The notes under the pieces are model-generated. The model made no database searches. It saw only the letters and a list, made by a program, of their open reading frames with translations, and was not told the origin of the DNA. A stretch of DNA of 64,000 nt from DASXUX01 sp036504595 (lineage in GTDB: Bacteria; Planctomycetota; SZUA-567; H5-PLA8), in the NCBI GenBank assembly GCA_036504595.1, contig DASXUX010000040.1:62001-126000 (forward strand). The letters are read 5' to 3'. Numbering within the stretch: the first letter of the stretch is position 1; each line of letters begins with the position of its first letter. The position numbers and the translations under genes were made by a program. This document shows, piece by piece, positions 1-9,798 of the stretch.

Positions 1-1224
1 GCCGAACTCGATGGTGTCTTTGGCGCGCTTGAGCTTCGTTTGGATCTCTTCGGTTGGTGTGATCGCCAGCGCCCGTTCGTAAAACTCGACGGCGTCGGCG
101 TCGCGTCCGTCGGCGAAGGCTTGATCGCCCTTGGCGGCGTAGTCGGGCTTCTCGGCGCTCTGCGTGTTCTGCGGCGGTTTTGGCGCGTCGGGCTGAATGG
201 CGACGGCTCCGTTTGCGCCACTGGGATTTCGATGCAGGGCGAAGTACGCGCCGATTGCCAACAGAACGACGACGACCGCCGCGGCAAAGAGTCCAGTGTG
301 CGACGCAAAGCTCGGGCGTGGACCCGTTGCGCCAGCCATGCTCGATTCAAGTCCCGCTCCGACAGGCAGGAACATCGGCGGCGGCGGAACGGCTTTGCCG
401 CGCTTGATGCCTTCGATCATGTCCACAATGGCCTGCGCGGTCTGTGGGCGGTCTTCCTTGCGTTTCGCCATCAGGTGAAGCAGGAGGTTGCGGACGTTCT
501 GCGACAAGTCGGAGCGCAGAGTTTTGGGGTCCGGCGGCGCTTCGAACTTGTGCTTGAAGAGCAGGTTCATCACCGTCGGCGAAGTAAACGGCGGCTGGCC
601 AGTAAAGACGCGGTAGAACGTGACGCCCAGCGAATAAATGTCCGCGCGCGCGTCGGCCGTTTCGCCGTCGGCTTGCTCGGGGCTCATGTACATCGGCGTG
701 CCGAGGCAGGCTCCGGTGGCGGTGAGCTGGGTGGTCGAGGTCGATTCCATGACCAGGCCGAAATCGACCAGACGCAGAACGTTGTCACTGCCAATCAGCA
801 TGTTCTCGGGTTTGATATCGCGATGCACCAAGCCCTTTGCATGTGCTGCGGCCAGGCCCTTGGCGGCCTGCAACAGCAGGTTGAGGCCCTCTTCCTCGCT
901 GATCTTCTTGTCCTTGCCATCGACGAACTTCTGAATGCTGCCGCCTTCAACCAGTTCCATGGCGATGTAGTATTTGCCATCGGCTTCGCCGGCGTCATAG
1001 ACTTGCACGATATTGTCGTGCTTCAGCGCGGCGACGGTGCGAGCTTCGCGCAGGAAGCGGCCGACGTATTCGGGGTCGTTCGTGTATTCGGGTGGAAGGA
1101 TCTTGAGTGCGACGGGCCGTTCGAGCGGTTCCTGGACGGCGCGGTAGACGGCGCCCATCGCGCCTTGGCCAATTTTGGTCACGACGCGGAACTTACCGAT
1201 CGACTTAGGCAGCGCTACGTCCAT
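1..1224 (-). CDS. Transmembrane Hanks-type Ser/Thr protein kinase, C-terminus beyond window
   Basis: The first 408 residues are present and the frame runs off the window edge. The kinase domain shows the glycine-rich loop GQGAMGAVY (about 19-27), VALK lysine at 41, HRDIKPEN with catalytic Asp136, DFG at 154-156 and SPEQ near 181. A Pro-rich juxtamembrane stretch leads to one membrane helix (about 312-330). After it comes a TPR-like segment (about 361-395). This is the PknB/Pkn1-like plan: cytoplasmic kinase, single helix, outer sensor part. The start ATG gives an N-terminus only about 10 residues ahead of the kinase domain. Substrates cannot be told from sequence. Confidence 0.93.
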   Translation of the reverse strand, partial: MDVALPKSIGKFRVVTKIGQGAMGAVYRAVQEPLERPVALKILPPEYTNDPEYVGRFLREARTVAALKHDNIVQVYDAGEADGKYYIAMELVEGGSIQKFVDGKDKKISEEEGLNLLLQAAKGLAAAHAKGLVHRDIKPENMLIGSDNVLRLVDFGLVMESTSTTQLTATGACLGTPMYMSPEQADGETADARADIYSLGVTFYRVFTGQPPFTSPTVMNLLFKHKFEAPPDPKTLRSDLSQNVRNLLLHLMAKRKEDRPQTAQAIVDMIEGIKRGKAVPPPPMFLPVGAGLESSMAGATGPRPSFASHTGLFAAAVVVVLLAIGAYFALHRNPSGANGAVAIQPDAPKPPQNTQSAEKPDYAAKGDQAFADGRDADAVEFYERALAITPTEEIQTKLKRAKDTIEFG

Positions 1225-1273
1225 GAACGAAGTCTAGAGTCCAGAGTCGAGAAGTCCAGCACGGCAGTTTTGA

Positions 1274-1350
1274 GTTCTTAGTTTTGAGTTTTAAGTTGCG
1301 GCTGGCGACTGCCCGTGTCTTATTGCCAGCCTTAACCCAAAACTAAGAAC
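1274..1350. repeat. Inverted repeat between ilvD end and kinase start
   Basis: GTTCTTAGTTTTG (1274-1286) is exactly complementary to CAAAACTAAGAAC (1338-1350). The stem ends 2 bp beyond the ilvD stop, so it could act as a terminator for ilvD on the minus strand. The sequence between the arms is AT-rich and low complexity. Confidence 0.6.
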
Positions 1351-1351
1351 G

Positions 1352-3043
1352 TCAGTTGGGCACCTGCATGATCGCGCCCTTCGAGGCGTTCATCACCAAG
1401 CGTTGATAGCGTGGCAGCCAGCCGCGGCCGGTGAGCATCTTCGGAGCTTTCCAGGATTTCTTGCGGTTCGCCAACTCTTCATCCGAAACCTCGACGACGA
1501 TCTTGCGGCCGGGCAGGTCGATTTCAATCACGTCGCCCGTCTTCAGCAAGCCGACCGGGCCGCACTCGGCGGCTTCGGGCGAAACGTGGCCGATGCACAG
1601 GCCGCGCGTGCCGCCGGAGAAGCGGCCGTCGGTAATCAGCGCGACTTTGTCGCTCAGCGGCGTGCCTTTCAGGAACGACGTGAGCTGCAGCATCTCGCGC
1701 ATGCCCGGGCCGCCCTTGGGGCCTTCGTTTCGGACGACGACGACTTCGCCGGCCTTGATTTCGTTCGTCCTGGCGGCTTCGAGCGCGGCTTCTTCGTTCT
1801 CGAAGACGCGCGCGGGGCCTTTGAACGTCATCTGCTTCTGATCGACGGCGCCGACTTTGATGATCGCGCCTTCCGGAGCAAGATTGCCGAAGAGCGCGCA
1901 CAGGCCGCCCTTTTCCGAGAAGGGCTTGTTTATCTTCCGGATGCATTCCGGATTTTTGTTCTCAGCCGTTGCGAGATTTTCACCCAGCGTTTTGCCGGTA
2001 ACGGTCTTGCAGTTCAGATTCAGCAGGCCTTTACGCGTGGAAAGCTCCTTCAGGATGGCGGGAATTCCGCCTGCGGCATCCACGTCTTGCATGTGCCACT
2101 GGCGGTCGCCATCCCACGCGGGACTGACTTTGCACAGATGCGGCACGCGTTCGGCGATCTCGTTAAACTTCGCGACCGGATAGTTCACGCCAGCTTCGTT
2201 CGCGACCGCCAGAACATGCAGCACGGTGTTGGTCGAGCCGCCCATGGCCACGTCGAGCGAGACTGCGTTATCGATGCTCGACTGGTTCACGATGTCGAGA
2301 AACTTCACGTCATCCTTCACAAGTTGCAGGAGCTGCTTGGCGGCTTGCTGGACCAGTTCGCGGCGGCCAGCCGTAGTGGCCAGGCGCGTGCCGTTGCCGG
2401 GCAGAGCGATGCCGAGGCCTTCGCACAAACAGTTCATCGAATTGGCCGTGAACATGCCCGAGCACGAGCCGCAGGCCGGGCAGGCATTCTCTTCCAGGCT
2501 CGTCAGGCGCTTCTCGTCGATTTTGCCGGAGGCGATCTGGCCGACGGCTTCAAAGACGGTGATCAAGTCGATCTTCTTGCCGTCCACGTCGCGCCCGGCT
2601 TCCATCGGGCCACCCGAGATGAAGATCGTGGGAATGTTCAGGCGCGCGGCGCCCATGAGCATGCCGGGGACGATCTTGTCACAGTTGGTGATGCAGATCA
2701 TGCCGTCGAAACAGTGCGCGCGGACCATGGTTTCGACCGAGTCGGCGATGAGTTCGCGCGACGGCAGACTGTAGCGCATGCCGGCGTGGCCCATGGCGAT
2801 GCCGTCATCGACGCCGATCGTGTTGAATTCGAAGGGAACGCCGCCGGCTTTGCGGATTTCTTCGCGCACGATGCGGCCAAATTCCTGCAAATGCACGTGG
2901 CCGGGAATCACGTCGATGTAGCTGTTGCAGACGGCGATGAAGGGCTTGCCAAAGTCTTCCGGGCTCTTGATGGCGCCGGTGGCTCTGAGCAGGGCGCGGT
3001 GCGGTGCGCGGTCGAATCCTTTTTTGACAGTGTCGGAACGCAT
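1352..3043 (-). CDS. ilvD: Dihydroxy-acid dehydratase
   Basis: Converts 2,3-dihydroxy-isovalerate and 2,3-dihydroxy-3-methylvalerate to the 2-oxo acids of valine and isoleucine synthesis in the cytoplasm. The 563 residues match the family length. Seen motifs: TNCDKIVPGM (Fe-S cysteine near 120), ACPACGSCSGMFTANSMNCL (second cluster cysteine region, near 190) and the C-terminal TDGRFSGGTRGLCIGHVSPE. The start MRSDTVKKG follows a GGAG ribosome site. No other branched-chain amino acid gene lies next to it; the upstream gap holds tandem repeats. Identity is secure. Confidence 0.97.
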   Translation of the reverse strand: MRSDTVKKGFDRAPHRALLRATGAIKSPEDFGKPFIAVCNSYIDVIPGHVHLQEFGRIVREEIRKAGGVPFEFNTIGVDDGIAMGHAGMRYSLPSRELIADSVETMVRAHCFDGMICITNCDKIVPGMLMGAARLNIPTIFISGGPMEAGRDVDGKKIDLITVFEAVGQIASGKIDEKRLTSLEENACPACGSCSGMFTANSMNCLCEGLGIALPGNGTRLATTAGRRELVQQAAKQLLQLVKDDVKFLDIVNQSSIDNAVSLDVAMGGSTNTVLHVLAVANEAGVNYPVAKFNEIAERVPHLCKVSPAWDGDRQWHMQDVDAAGGIPAILKELSTRKGLLNLNCKTVTGKTLGENLATAENKNPECIRKINKPFSEKGGLCALFGNLAPEGAIIKVGAVDQKQMTFKGPARVFENEEAALEAARTNEIKAGEVVVVRNEGPKGGPGMREMLQLTSFLKGTPLSDKVALITDGRFSGGTRGLCIGHVSPEAAECGPVGLLKTGDVIEIDLPGRKIVVEVSDEELANRKKSWKAPKMLTGRGWLPRYQRLVMNASKGAIMQVPN

Positions 3044-3060
3044 GAGTTTCTCCGTTTTTT

Positions 3061-3114
3061 AACCGCCAAGGCGCGGCCGATTTTAACCGCCAGGACGCCA
3101 AGGACGCCAAGAGT
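3061..3114. repeat. Short tandem repeats upstream of ilvD
   Basis: The motif AACCGCCA/GAAGGACGCC recurs (AACCGCCAAGGCG, AACCGCCAGGACGCC, AAGGACGCC). It occupies the ilvD leader region. The rest of the gap to 3256 shows no gene. Confidence 0.6.
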
Positions 3115-3256
3115 TTTGTGTTCTTTGCTTCTGGGCATTCGTCCGGGAAGGCTGAACACTTGGGAGCCATGATATAAGGAGGCGGGTCGAGTGTCTAGGA
3201 AGGTGGATGCGGGAAAAGACTGTCTCGGGAGAGCATTGGCGGCGCCCCATCGCGTC

Positions 3257-4003
3257 TTACGGCCGTTTTCGCATGACGGCGAGAAGCGATACGCCGATGG
3301 GGGCGCGCGGCCAGCGCAAGCACGCAGGAACCACCAGTGCCTTGTAGAGGAACTCGTTCAGGAAACGCGAAGGCACCCGGTCCTCCGCGCGCAACGAACC
3401 GGAGGGAGGCGGGAACAGTTTTCGCCAGCAGCGCGCGAGAGCGATCGCCGGCAGCGCGAGCGTGTTGAAGTAGCCGCAGTGCAGCAGCTCGATTTCCGGG
3501 CGTGTGCAGAGCGTGAGCAGTTGGCGGCGGTTGTAACGCCGTTTGTGGCCCAGCGTTTCATCCCAATCGCTCCACAGCATCTGCAGCGCTGGAACGGTGA
3601 TCACCAGCAGTCCACCGGGACGGGCGATGCGGATCATTTCGCTCATCGCGGCCGCGGGATCCTCCAGATGCTCCAGTACATCGAGCAGCGTTACCACAGT
3701 GGCGGACTCGCTGCCGAGAGGAGTGCGATCAAGAGATGTCTGGAAGACGTTTCCACCCGCGGCTTCGACCTGCGGGCGAGCGATCGCGAGGCTGGCTTCG
3801 GAATGATCCAGGCCGGTCACGCGGCAGCGCGGAGACATCTCCACCAGCCACGCGCCGGTGCCCATGCCGGCATCGACGAGGAGGTCATCGGGCGTGAGCG
3901 GCCGAAAGCGTTCGATCCAATGCCGGACGATGGCGCGCTTGCCGCGATAGAACCAGTGTTCACGATCGATGCGGGCGAGACGCTGGTATTCAGCTTCCTG
4001 CAT
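3257..4003 (-). CDS. Class I SAM-dependent methyltransferase
   Basis: The 248-residue protein has the SAM-binding motif LLVDAGMGTGAWL (about 40-52), then an acidic loop (VTGLDHSEASLAIARPQ) and the LLDVLEHLEDP motif followed by LVITVPA, as in the Methyltransf_11/23 group. The C-terminal third is basic and hydrophobic and could associate with the membrane. It follows a polyprenyl-phosphate type glycosyltransferase by 6 bp, so the two are probably co-transcribed and act on the same surface glycan or lipid. The substrate is unknown. Confidence 0.85.
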   Translation of the reverse strand: MQEAEYQRLARIDREHWFYRGKRAIVRHWIERFRPLTPDDLLVDAGMGTGAWLVEMSPRCRVTGLDHSEASLAIARPQVEAAGGNVFQTSLDRTPLGSESATVVTLLDVLEHLEDPAAAMSEMIRIARPGGLLVITVPALQMLWSDWDETLGHKRRYNRRQLLTLCTRPEIELLHCGYFNTLALPAIALARCWRKLFPPPSGSLRAEDRVPSRFLNEFLYKALVVPACLRWPRAPIGVSLLAVMRKRP

Positions 4004-4009
4004 AGGAAT

Positions 4010-5008
4010 CTACCGGGAGTCCGGTGCGGACGGCTGAGGCTTTTCCGTCGGCGCTGCTGTTTTCAGCACCACGCTTTCGGCCTTATGAATGTTGCGGATA
4101 AAGTAAAGCGGCCTGCGCTTCACCTCCTCGTAGATGCGGCCGATGTACTCGCCAAGAATGCCGACGCTGATGAGTTGAACGCCGCCCAGGAACAGCACGG
4201 AGACGATGGTACTCGTGTAGCCGGTGATAACCGGCAGGCCGAACATTCCGATGCCGAGGAAACGGCAGCCGAGCAGAATCGCGCCGTAAAGCAGGGCCAG
4301 ACAAGAGACCGTAATGCCCGTGAACAGGCTCAGGCGGAGGGGCTTGTAGGAAAAACTGAAGACGGCATCCAGTCCGTAACGGAGCAAGCGGCTCAGCGTC
4401 TGCTTGGGCTCGCCGGCTGCGCGCGCGGCACGATCGTATTCAACGATGGACTGCTTGAAGCCGACCCATGCTCGAAGGCCCGGCAGGTACCTGTTCGTTT
4501 CTTCGAGCCGGTTGATGGCGTCTACCACTTGACGATCGATGAGACCGAAAATGCCGGCGTTCATGGGGATCGGGTAGTCGGAGAGGAAACTCAGCACTTT
4601 GTAGAACAACGGAAAGAGCAATCGACGCAGCCCGCTCTCGCGGCGACTGCGACGCACGGCCAGCACCACCTGAGCGCCGCCTTGCCAGGCTTTGACCATC
4701 TCCGGGATTGCAGACGGTGGGTCCTGCAGATCGCCATCCATGAGGACGACCGCGTCGCCCGAGGCGACGGACAACCCGGCCGTGATGGCCGGCTGATGGC
4801 CCCAGTTTCGGGAAAGCTCCAGAACGACGATGCGTGGATCGGCGGCTTGCTTGGCGAGCAGGAGAGTCAGCGAGCGATCGGTGCTGCCGTCATCGACAAA
4901 GATGGCCTGCCAAGGCTGGTTGGTGGAGGCCAGGGCGGACGTGAGCTCGGTATAAAGACGATCGATCGTCGCTTCTTCATTATAGATGGGCACAACGACA
5001 GAGATCAT
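4010..5008 (-). CDS. Family 2 glycosyltransferase with two C-terminal membrane helices (DPM1/GtrB-like)
   Basis: The 332 residues begin MISVVVPIYNEE, typical of GT2. FVDDGSTD (about 38-45) and the DxD-type MDGDLQDPP (about 91-99) form the nucleotide-sugar and metal site. Two hydrophobic segments follow (about 230-260 and 266-292) with the VGILGEYIGRIYEEVKRRP tail seen in GtrB/ArnC/DPM-synthase relatives. These enzymes transfer a sugar to undecaprenyl phosphate at the inner membrane. It sits divergent to a large membrane protein and directly upstream of a methyltransferase, which suggests a surface glycan module. The donor sugar is not predictable. Confidence 0.9.
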   Translation of the reverse strand: MISVVVPIYNEEATIDRLYTELTSALASTNQPWQAIFVDDGSTDRSLTLLLAKQAADPRIVVLELSRNWGHQPAITAGLSVASGDAVVLMDGDLQDPPSAIPEMVKAWQGGAQVVLAVRRSRRESGLRRLLFPLFYKVLSFLSDYPIPMNAGIFGLIDRQVVDAINRLEETNRYLPGLRAWVGFKQSIVEYDRAARAAGEPKQTLSRLLRYGLDAVFSFSYKPLRLSLFTGITVSCLALLYGAILLGCRFLGIGMFGLPVITGYTSTIVSVLFLGGVQLISVGILGEYIGRIYEEVKRRPLYFIRNIHKAESVVLKTAAPTEKPQPSAPDSR

Positions 5009-5163
5009 CCCGACGCGCCTCCGATTGCGGATAGTCTAACTCTCCGGCGGCGAGAGCCAAGGCGAGGAACTGACTGTGCGCTTGATTCGCGTGGCGTCCA
5101 AGGGATATTCGGGTTGAGCATCCGGACGTTATTCGCCGCGCCGAGATCACCGGAGTTCATGCT

Positions 5164-6867
5164 TTGAGCCCGCTTGCCCGCGTTCGTCTGTTTCGTCTGA
5201 TTCTGGCCGGCGTGCTGATTCTGCTGGTGGGCGTATGTTGGATCGTGCCCGCGCGGCTGAGTCGCGGCGGGGGCTCGCGATATACCTTCGCGTATATCGG
5301 AGATGAGCACATCTACGCGCAGCGCATCCTGCCCATCGCAAGCACCACAGACACCAACCCAACCAATGGCGTATGCGACCCGAAGGCCATCTCGCCGTAC
5401 TTTTTGGAGGATGCGTGCCGGGGCTTTTTGCGGCTCACGGGAATGGACGTTATTGATTTTGTCTGGGCGTGGCGCGTCGCCATGCCCATTGCGTTGATGC
5501 TTGCGTTTCTGCTTCTGGCACAGAGTTGCCTGCCGCGGCGCCGGCGGCCCTTCGCCGCGGAACTGCGACTTGCAGCGGCGGCGGCTGGATTCGCGCTGCT
5601 GTTCTTCGTCTACGATTTGACGACAACCTATCCGCCATGTCACGGTTATCTGGACCGTTTTCCGTCGAACATCGAGTATCCGCTGTCAGTTTTCTTTGCA
5701 GCCTTGTGCGTGCGGTTTCTCGACGTGCCAAATGCTGTCCGGGGAATCGCGCTGGCGTTGACCGGGGCAGGCCTCATCTATCTCCGGCCCTATGCCGCGC
5801 TGCCGTGGGGCCTGGCGGCTGGAATAATGGTGGTGCATGCACTGTGGACGCGGTCGTTGTCGTGGCGTGTGCTGGCCGTGATGATTGTGGCTTTCGCAAT
5901 GGCGGTTGGCCCTTGGGTGTTTGTGAACTGGAACAACAGCCATTCGGGTGGGTTTGCGGACCTGACGGTGCGGTATTTCGAACTGCCAGGGCCGGGGCTG
6001 AAGCGGCCTTACCAAGTTCACCCGCAGTGGCCACTGTATCTGTCTCTGGCTGGCGTCCTGCTGGCCGCTATGCCATTCAGCCGGCTAAAGATCTTCACGT
6101 TTTCGTGCGCGAGTGTGCTGGCGGCGCTGCCGTTCATCAGCGGCTTGTTCAGTATCTCGGCCCAGCTTGTGGGGTATGACCGCTACGGTGTCTTCTACCT
6201 CATCGCGCTCCTCACGGCCGCCATGCTTGTGGTGGGACGGCGAAGTGTGTTGTGGCGGGGGAAGCAGAGCCAGGCGCAATTCGCGAGATGGGCTCTGGGG
6301 GCGATCGCACTGGCATTCGCTGGCGGTGGTGTGCTTGCCTACAAAAACATCACCCTGAATTTCGCAGCCTACCCCGGTGGCACGTTTCCGAGCGTCGTGG
6401 CGGATCAGTGCTTCTTGCCGGCGTATCGGTGGGTTCGTCAGAACACGCCGCCTGCGGCGCTGTTCATCGTGGACGACGGTTACGATTGGTCGCAGGCGCC
6501 TCAGGATCTGCCGGGGTTCCGCGCGCTGATGACATCGTTTGTGTCGCGGGATGATCTATTCCAGATTGTTGCTCGTCGCCGAGTTGTCTATACGGATCGG
6601 TTGTACTTCAATATCTTGAGCACAGACGATGTGGAGCGCCTGGCGCTGCTGCATCGCGGCACGTTCGGCCTTCGCGTGCCGAAGAACGAGTACCTCGACG
6701 CGCTGAAGCGCTATCATCCACAGTACATCTTCTGGCGAAAGACGCCGGCCTACGGCGTTTCGGATGCCGTCGCGCCGATTCCGCGTGGATACGGAAAAGT
6801 GCTGGAGCAATATCGAGAGATTGTTTTTTACGATGAGTTCTGCGAGATCTGGAAGCTTAGGTATTGA
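5164..6867 (+). CDS. Polytopic membrane protein, glycosyltransferase-like, function unknown
   Basis: 567 residues with an N-terminal helix, then a periplasmic-looking segment with YTFAYIGDEHIYAQRI, and about ten further hydrophobic segments. The C-terminal soluble part (about 430-567) includes ALFIVDDGYDW. The architecture resembles GT-C type glycosyltransferases or mannosyltransferase-like proteins, but I see no diagnostic DD/ED motif at the first loop. Start is TTG, chosen because GGAG lies 8 nt upstream and an overlapping ATG frame stops at once. It is divergent from the GT2 gene. A decayed paralogue lies after ruvB. Confidence 0.75.
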   Translation: MSPLARVRLFRLILAGVLILLVGVCWIVPARLSRGGGSRYTFAYIGDEHIYAQRILPIASTTDTNPTNGVCDPKAISPYFLEDACRGFLRLTGMDVIDFVWAWRVAMPIALMLAFLLLAQSCLPRRRRPFAAELRLAAAAAGFALLFFVYDLTTTYPPCHGYLDRFPSNIEYPLSVFFAALCVRFLDVPNAVRGIALALTGAGLIYLRPYAALPWGLAAGIMVVHALWTRSLSWRVLAVMIVAFAMAVGPWVFVNWNNSHSGGFADLTVRYFELPGPGLKRPYQVHPQWPLYLSLAGVLLAAMPFSRLKIFTFSCASVLAALPFISGLFSISAQLVGYDRYGVFYLIALLTAAMLVVGRRSVLWRGKQSQAQFARWALGAIALAFAGGGVLAYKNITLNFAAYPGGTFPSVVADQCFLPAYRWVRQNTPPAALFIVDDGYDWSQAPQDLPGFRALMTSFVSRDDLFQIVARRRVVYTDRLYFNILSTDDVERLALLHRGTFGLRVPKNEYLDALKRYHPQYIFWRKTPAYGVSDAVAPIPRGYGKVLEQYREIVFYDEFCEIWKLRY

Positions 6868-6933
6868 GAAAACGGCACTGCCAGATTTGCGAACGGGCTT
6901 ATGATCTGTCGCGGCAACACTTGAGGGAAGCGG

Positions 6934-7578
6934 ATGTACAACCACATTTCGGGCGTGTTGGATTCGAAGCGGCCGGGCGAAGCGGTGATCGACGCGGGCG
7001 GCGTGGGCTACGTGCTGCGTGTGCCGCTTTCGACGGCCGGCGCACTGCCCAGTACAGGGCAGCGCACGAGGCTGTTTGCGTACCTGCACGTGTCGCAGGA
7101 CAACCTGGCTCTGTACGGTTTTGCCACCGAAGCGGAGCGCGAGTTCTTTCTGCAGTTGATGACGGTCAGCGGCGTGGGGCCGAAACTCGCGCTGGCGGTG
7201 CTGTCCGGCGGGCGCGTTGAAGACATCCAACAGGCGATCCGCCTGGGGGACTATGCGTCGCTCAAGCGCATCAAGGGCGTGGGTGACGGCACGGCAAAAA
7301 AAATTGTGCTCGAACTGGGAAAGATTCTCATTCATCAGGTCGCCGATCCGGAGACCGCGGCGACGACACCGAAGAAAAGCAGCAAGCCGGTCGTCATTGC
7401 CAGCGACCTGGACCGGCTGACAAACGACGCTGTAAATGCGGTCGTGCAGCTTCAGCAGGTCTCGCCGGACGACGCACTGCAGGCCGTGCAGCGGGCGTAT
7501 TCGGAACTGTCTGCTCAAAGCAAAACCGCGCCCCTGGTGCAGGACGTGGTCACGCGTGCGCTGCGCTATACGGGGTAG
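6934..7578 (+). CDS. ruvA: Holliday junction branch migration protein RuvA
   Basis: 214 residues. RuvA tetramers bind four-way junctions and load the RuvB motor. Visible are the N-terminal OB-fold (MYNHISGVLDSKRPGEAVID), the tandem helix-hairpin-helix motifs SGVGPKLALAVLSG (near 75) and KGVGDGTAKKIVLELG (near 115), and the C-terminal domain that contacts RuvB (LTNDAVNAVVQL onward). GAGGGAAG precedes the ATG. A 12-bp gap separates it from a small membrane protein gene, then ruvB, so all three probably share one transcript. ruvC is not in the window. Confidence 0.96.
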   Translation: MYNHISGVLDSKRPGEAVIDAGGVGYVLRVPLSTAGALPSTGQRTRLFAYLHVSQDNLALYGFATEAEREFFLQLMTVSGVGPKLALAVLSGGRVEDIQQAIRLGDYASLKRIKGVGDGTAKKIVLELGKILIHQVADPETAATTPKKSSKPVVIASDLDRLTNDAVNAVVQLQQVSPDDALQAVQRAYSELSAQSKTAPLVQDVVTRALRYTG

Positions 7579-7590
7579 CGAGGGAGCGTT

Positions 7591-8046
7591 ATGGCTGACG
7601 AACTGGGTATCGAGCTTCCGAAGAGCCGGCTGGCGTTGCGCGACGGCGCGCTGCAGAAATCCTCCCACGAAGGCAAGCTGATCGCGCTGCACCCGCTCGA
7701 CGGCGTCCAAAAAGTCAGCCTGATGCAAAAGACTGACTACTCGGCGCTTTTTCTCGCTCTGGGTTTCGTCATCACGGCATGCATTTCGTATCAGTACATC
7801 GACAACATCGCCATTCGCGCGGTTGGCGTTTCCCTGTCGGGAATGATCGCCGTGGTCTTCTGCGTCGTCTCCCGACAAGCGTACCTGCGCCTTGAGTGCG
7901 ATGCCGGAATGGTCGACTACAAACTCTCCGATGACGAGGATGAGGCTACCGGCTTCTATCTCAGCCTGAAGCAGGAGCTTTCCCGGCGAGAGGAACAGCG
8001 CCGATTGAGCGGCGGGCGGAACGCCGATCTGATGCACCACACGTAG
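7591..8046 (+). CDS. Two-helix membrane protein between ruvA and ruvB
   Basis: I do not recognise this 151-residue protein. It has a soluble N-terminus, two hydrophobic helices (about 52-69 and 74-95) and a charged C-terminus rich in Asp/Glu then Arg. The ribosome site GAGGGAGCG is well placed. It sits 12 bp after ruvA and 25 bp before ruvB, so it is almost certainly co-transcribed with the recombination genes, but nothing in it suggests a DNA role. It may be a passenger in the operon. Confidence 0.8.
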   Translation: MADELGIELPKSRLALRDGALQKSSHEGKLIALHPLDGVQKVSLMQKTDYSALFLALGFVITACISYQYIDNIAIRAVGVSLSGMIAVVFCVVSRQAYLRLECDAGMVDYKLSDDEDEATGFYLSLKQELSRREEQRRLSGGRNADLMHHT

Positions 8047-8071
8047 GAATTTCGTTACAGATAGGGCCACG

Positions 8072-9094
<1,023 letters not shown>

Positions 9095-9136
9095 GGAGAC
9101 AGGAGCGGCTTGAGCGCATCTCTCATCTGAAAATGG

Positions 9137-9686
9137 AGTCTCCGCGGCCTCATTTTGCTGGCGCTGTTGACAACGCTTTGTGCTGCTTGGCTGCCGGGGC
9201 TGAAACTGGCCTTCGGCCCGAACGCGAGCTACTATGCCTTCGGCTATGTCGGTGACGAGTACGTCTATGCGCAGCGTATTCAGCCGCTGATTGCCGGCAC
9301 GACCGCAACCAACCCGGTCAATGGGATCTGCGATTCGGGCGTGATCTCTCCGTATTACCTGGAAGATTTGCTGAGAGTGGTGCTCACGTATTCGGGCATC
9401 GACGTGATTGCGCTGTTTTGGATCTGGCGCGGCGTCTTTCCAGTGCTGCTGGCGTGCGGGATGGTTCTTCTGGCCGGCTCGTGTCTGAAGCGGTAGCGGC
9501 CGTGGAGCTTTGCTGTTTGCAGTGCAGCCGGCACGGCGGCATTCGCAACGTTGTACTTCGGCTATGATTTCCTCACGCGCTATCCGCCGTTGCAGGGCTG
9601 GTTGCAGCGCGTGCCGACGACGCTGGATTCGAGAGAACACTCCGGCAGATGCGTTGTTCATCGTCGATGATCCGATTGCGGATTAG
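9137..9686 (+). pseudogene. Decayed paralogue of the membrane protein at 5164-6867
   Basis: The frame from about 9155 reads YYAFGYVGDEYVYAQRI, NPVNGICDSGVISPYYLEDL and LFWIWRG, matching the N-terminal third of the large membrane protein upstream. A TAG at 9494 interrupts it. The same frame continues beyond the stop with LYFGYDFLTRYPP, again homologous. At about 9631 the sequence jumps to NTPADALFIVDD, which corresponds to residues near 425 of the intact copy, so roughly 230 codons are deleted. No good start or ribosome site remains. It is a non-functional remnant of a tandem or dispersed duplication. Confidence 0.85.
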
Positions 9687-9735
9687 GCTTGGGCGCACTA
9701 TAGCGGGGAATGCTGCCGCGCGCGATGGCGCGATG

Positions 9736-9763
9736 TTGCGGTTGGGCGGCGGGGTGGTATATG
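9736..9763 (+). promoter_or_regulatory. Possible promoter for the zinc-ribbon membrane protein
   Basis: TTGCGG (9736-9741) and TATATG (9758-9763) are separated by 16 bp and lie 35 bp ahead of the next ATG, which has a GGAGGGG ribosome site. The match to sigma-70 boxes is only moderate. Confidence 0.35.
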
Positions 9764-9798
9764 GCGTTGTACTGAACCCGTAAAGAAACGGAGGGGCT

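Noticed and set aside
40..1281. Long plus-strand open frame opposite the kinase
   Set aside because: The minus strand carries clear kinase motifs over the same bases; the plus-strand product is Arg/His-rich with no domain and reflects GC-rich antisense codon bias.
1403..3172. 589-codon plus-strand frame opposite ilvD
   Set aside because: It is the antisense shadow of an unmistakable dihydroxy-acid dehydratase.
3191..5167. 658-codon plus-strand frame over the methyltransferase and glycosyltransferase
   Set aside because: Both minus-strand genes show conserved motifs; the plus product has none.
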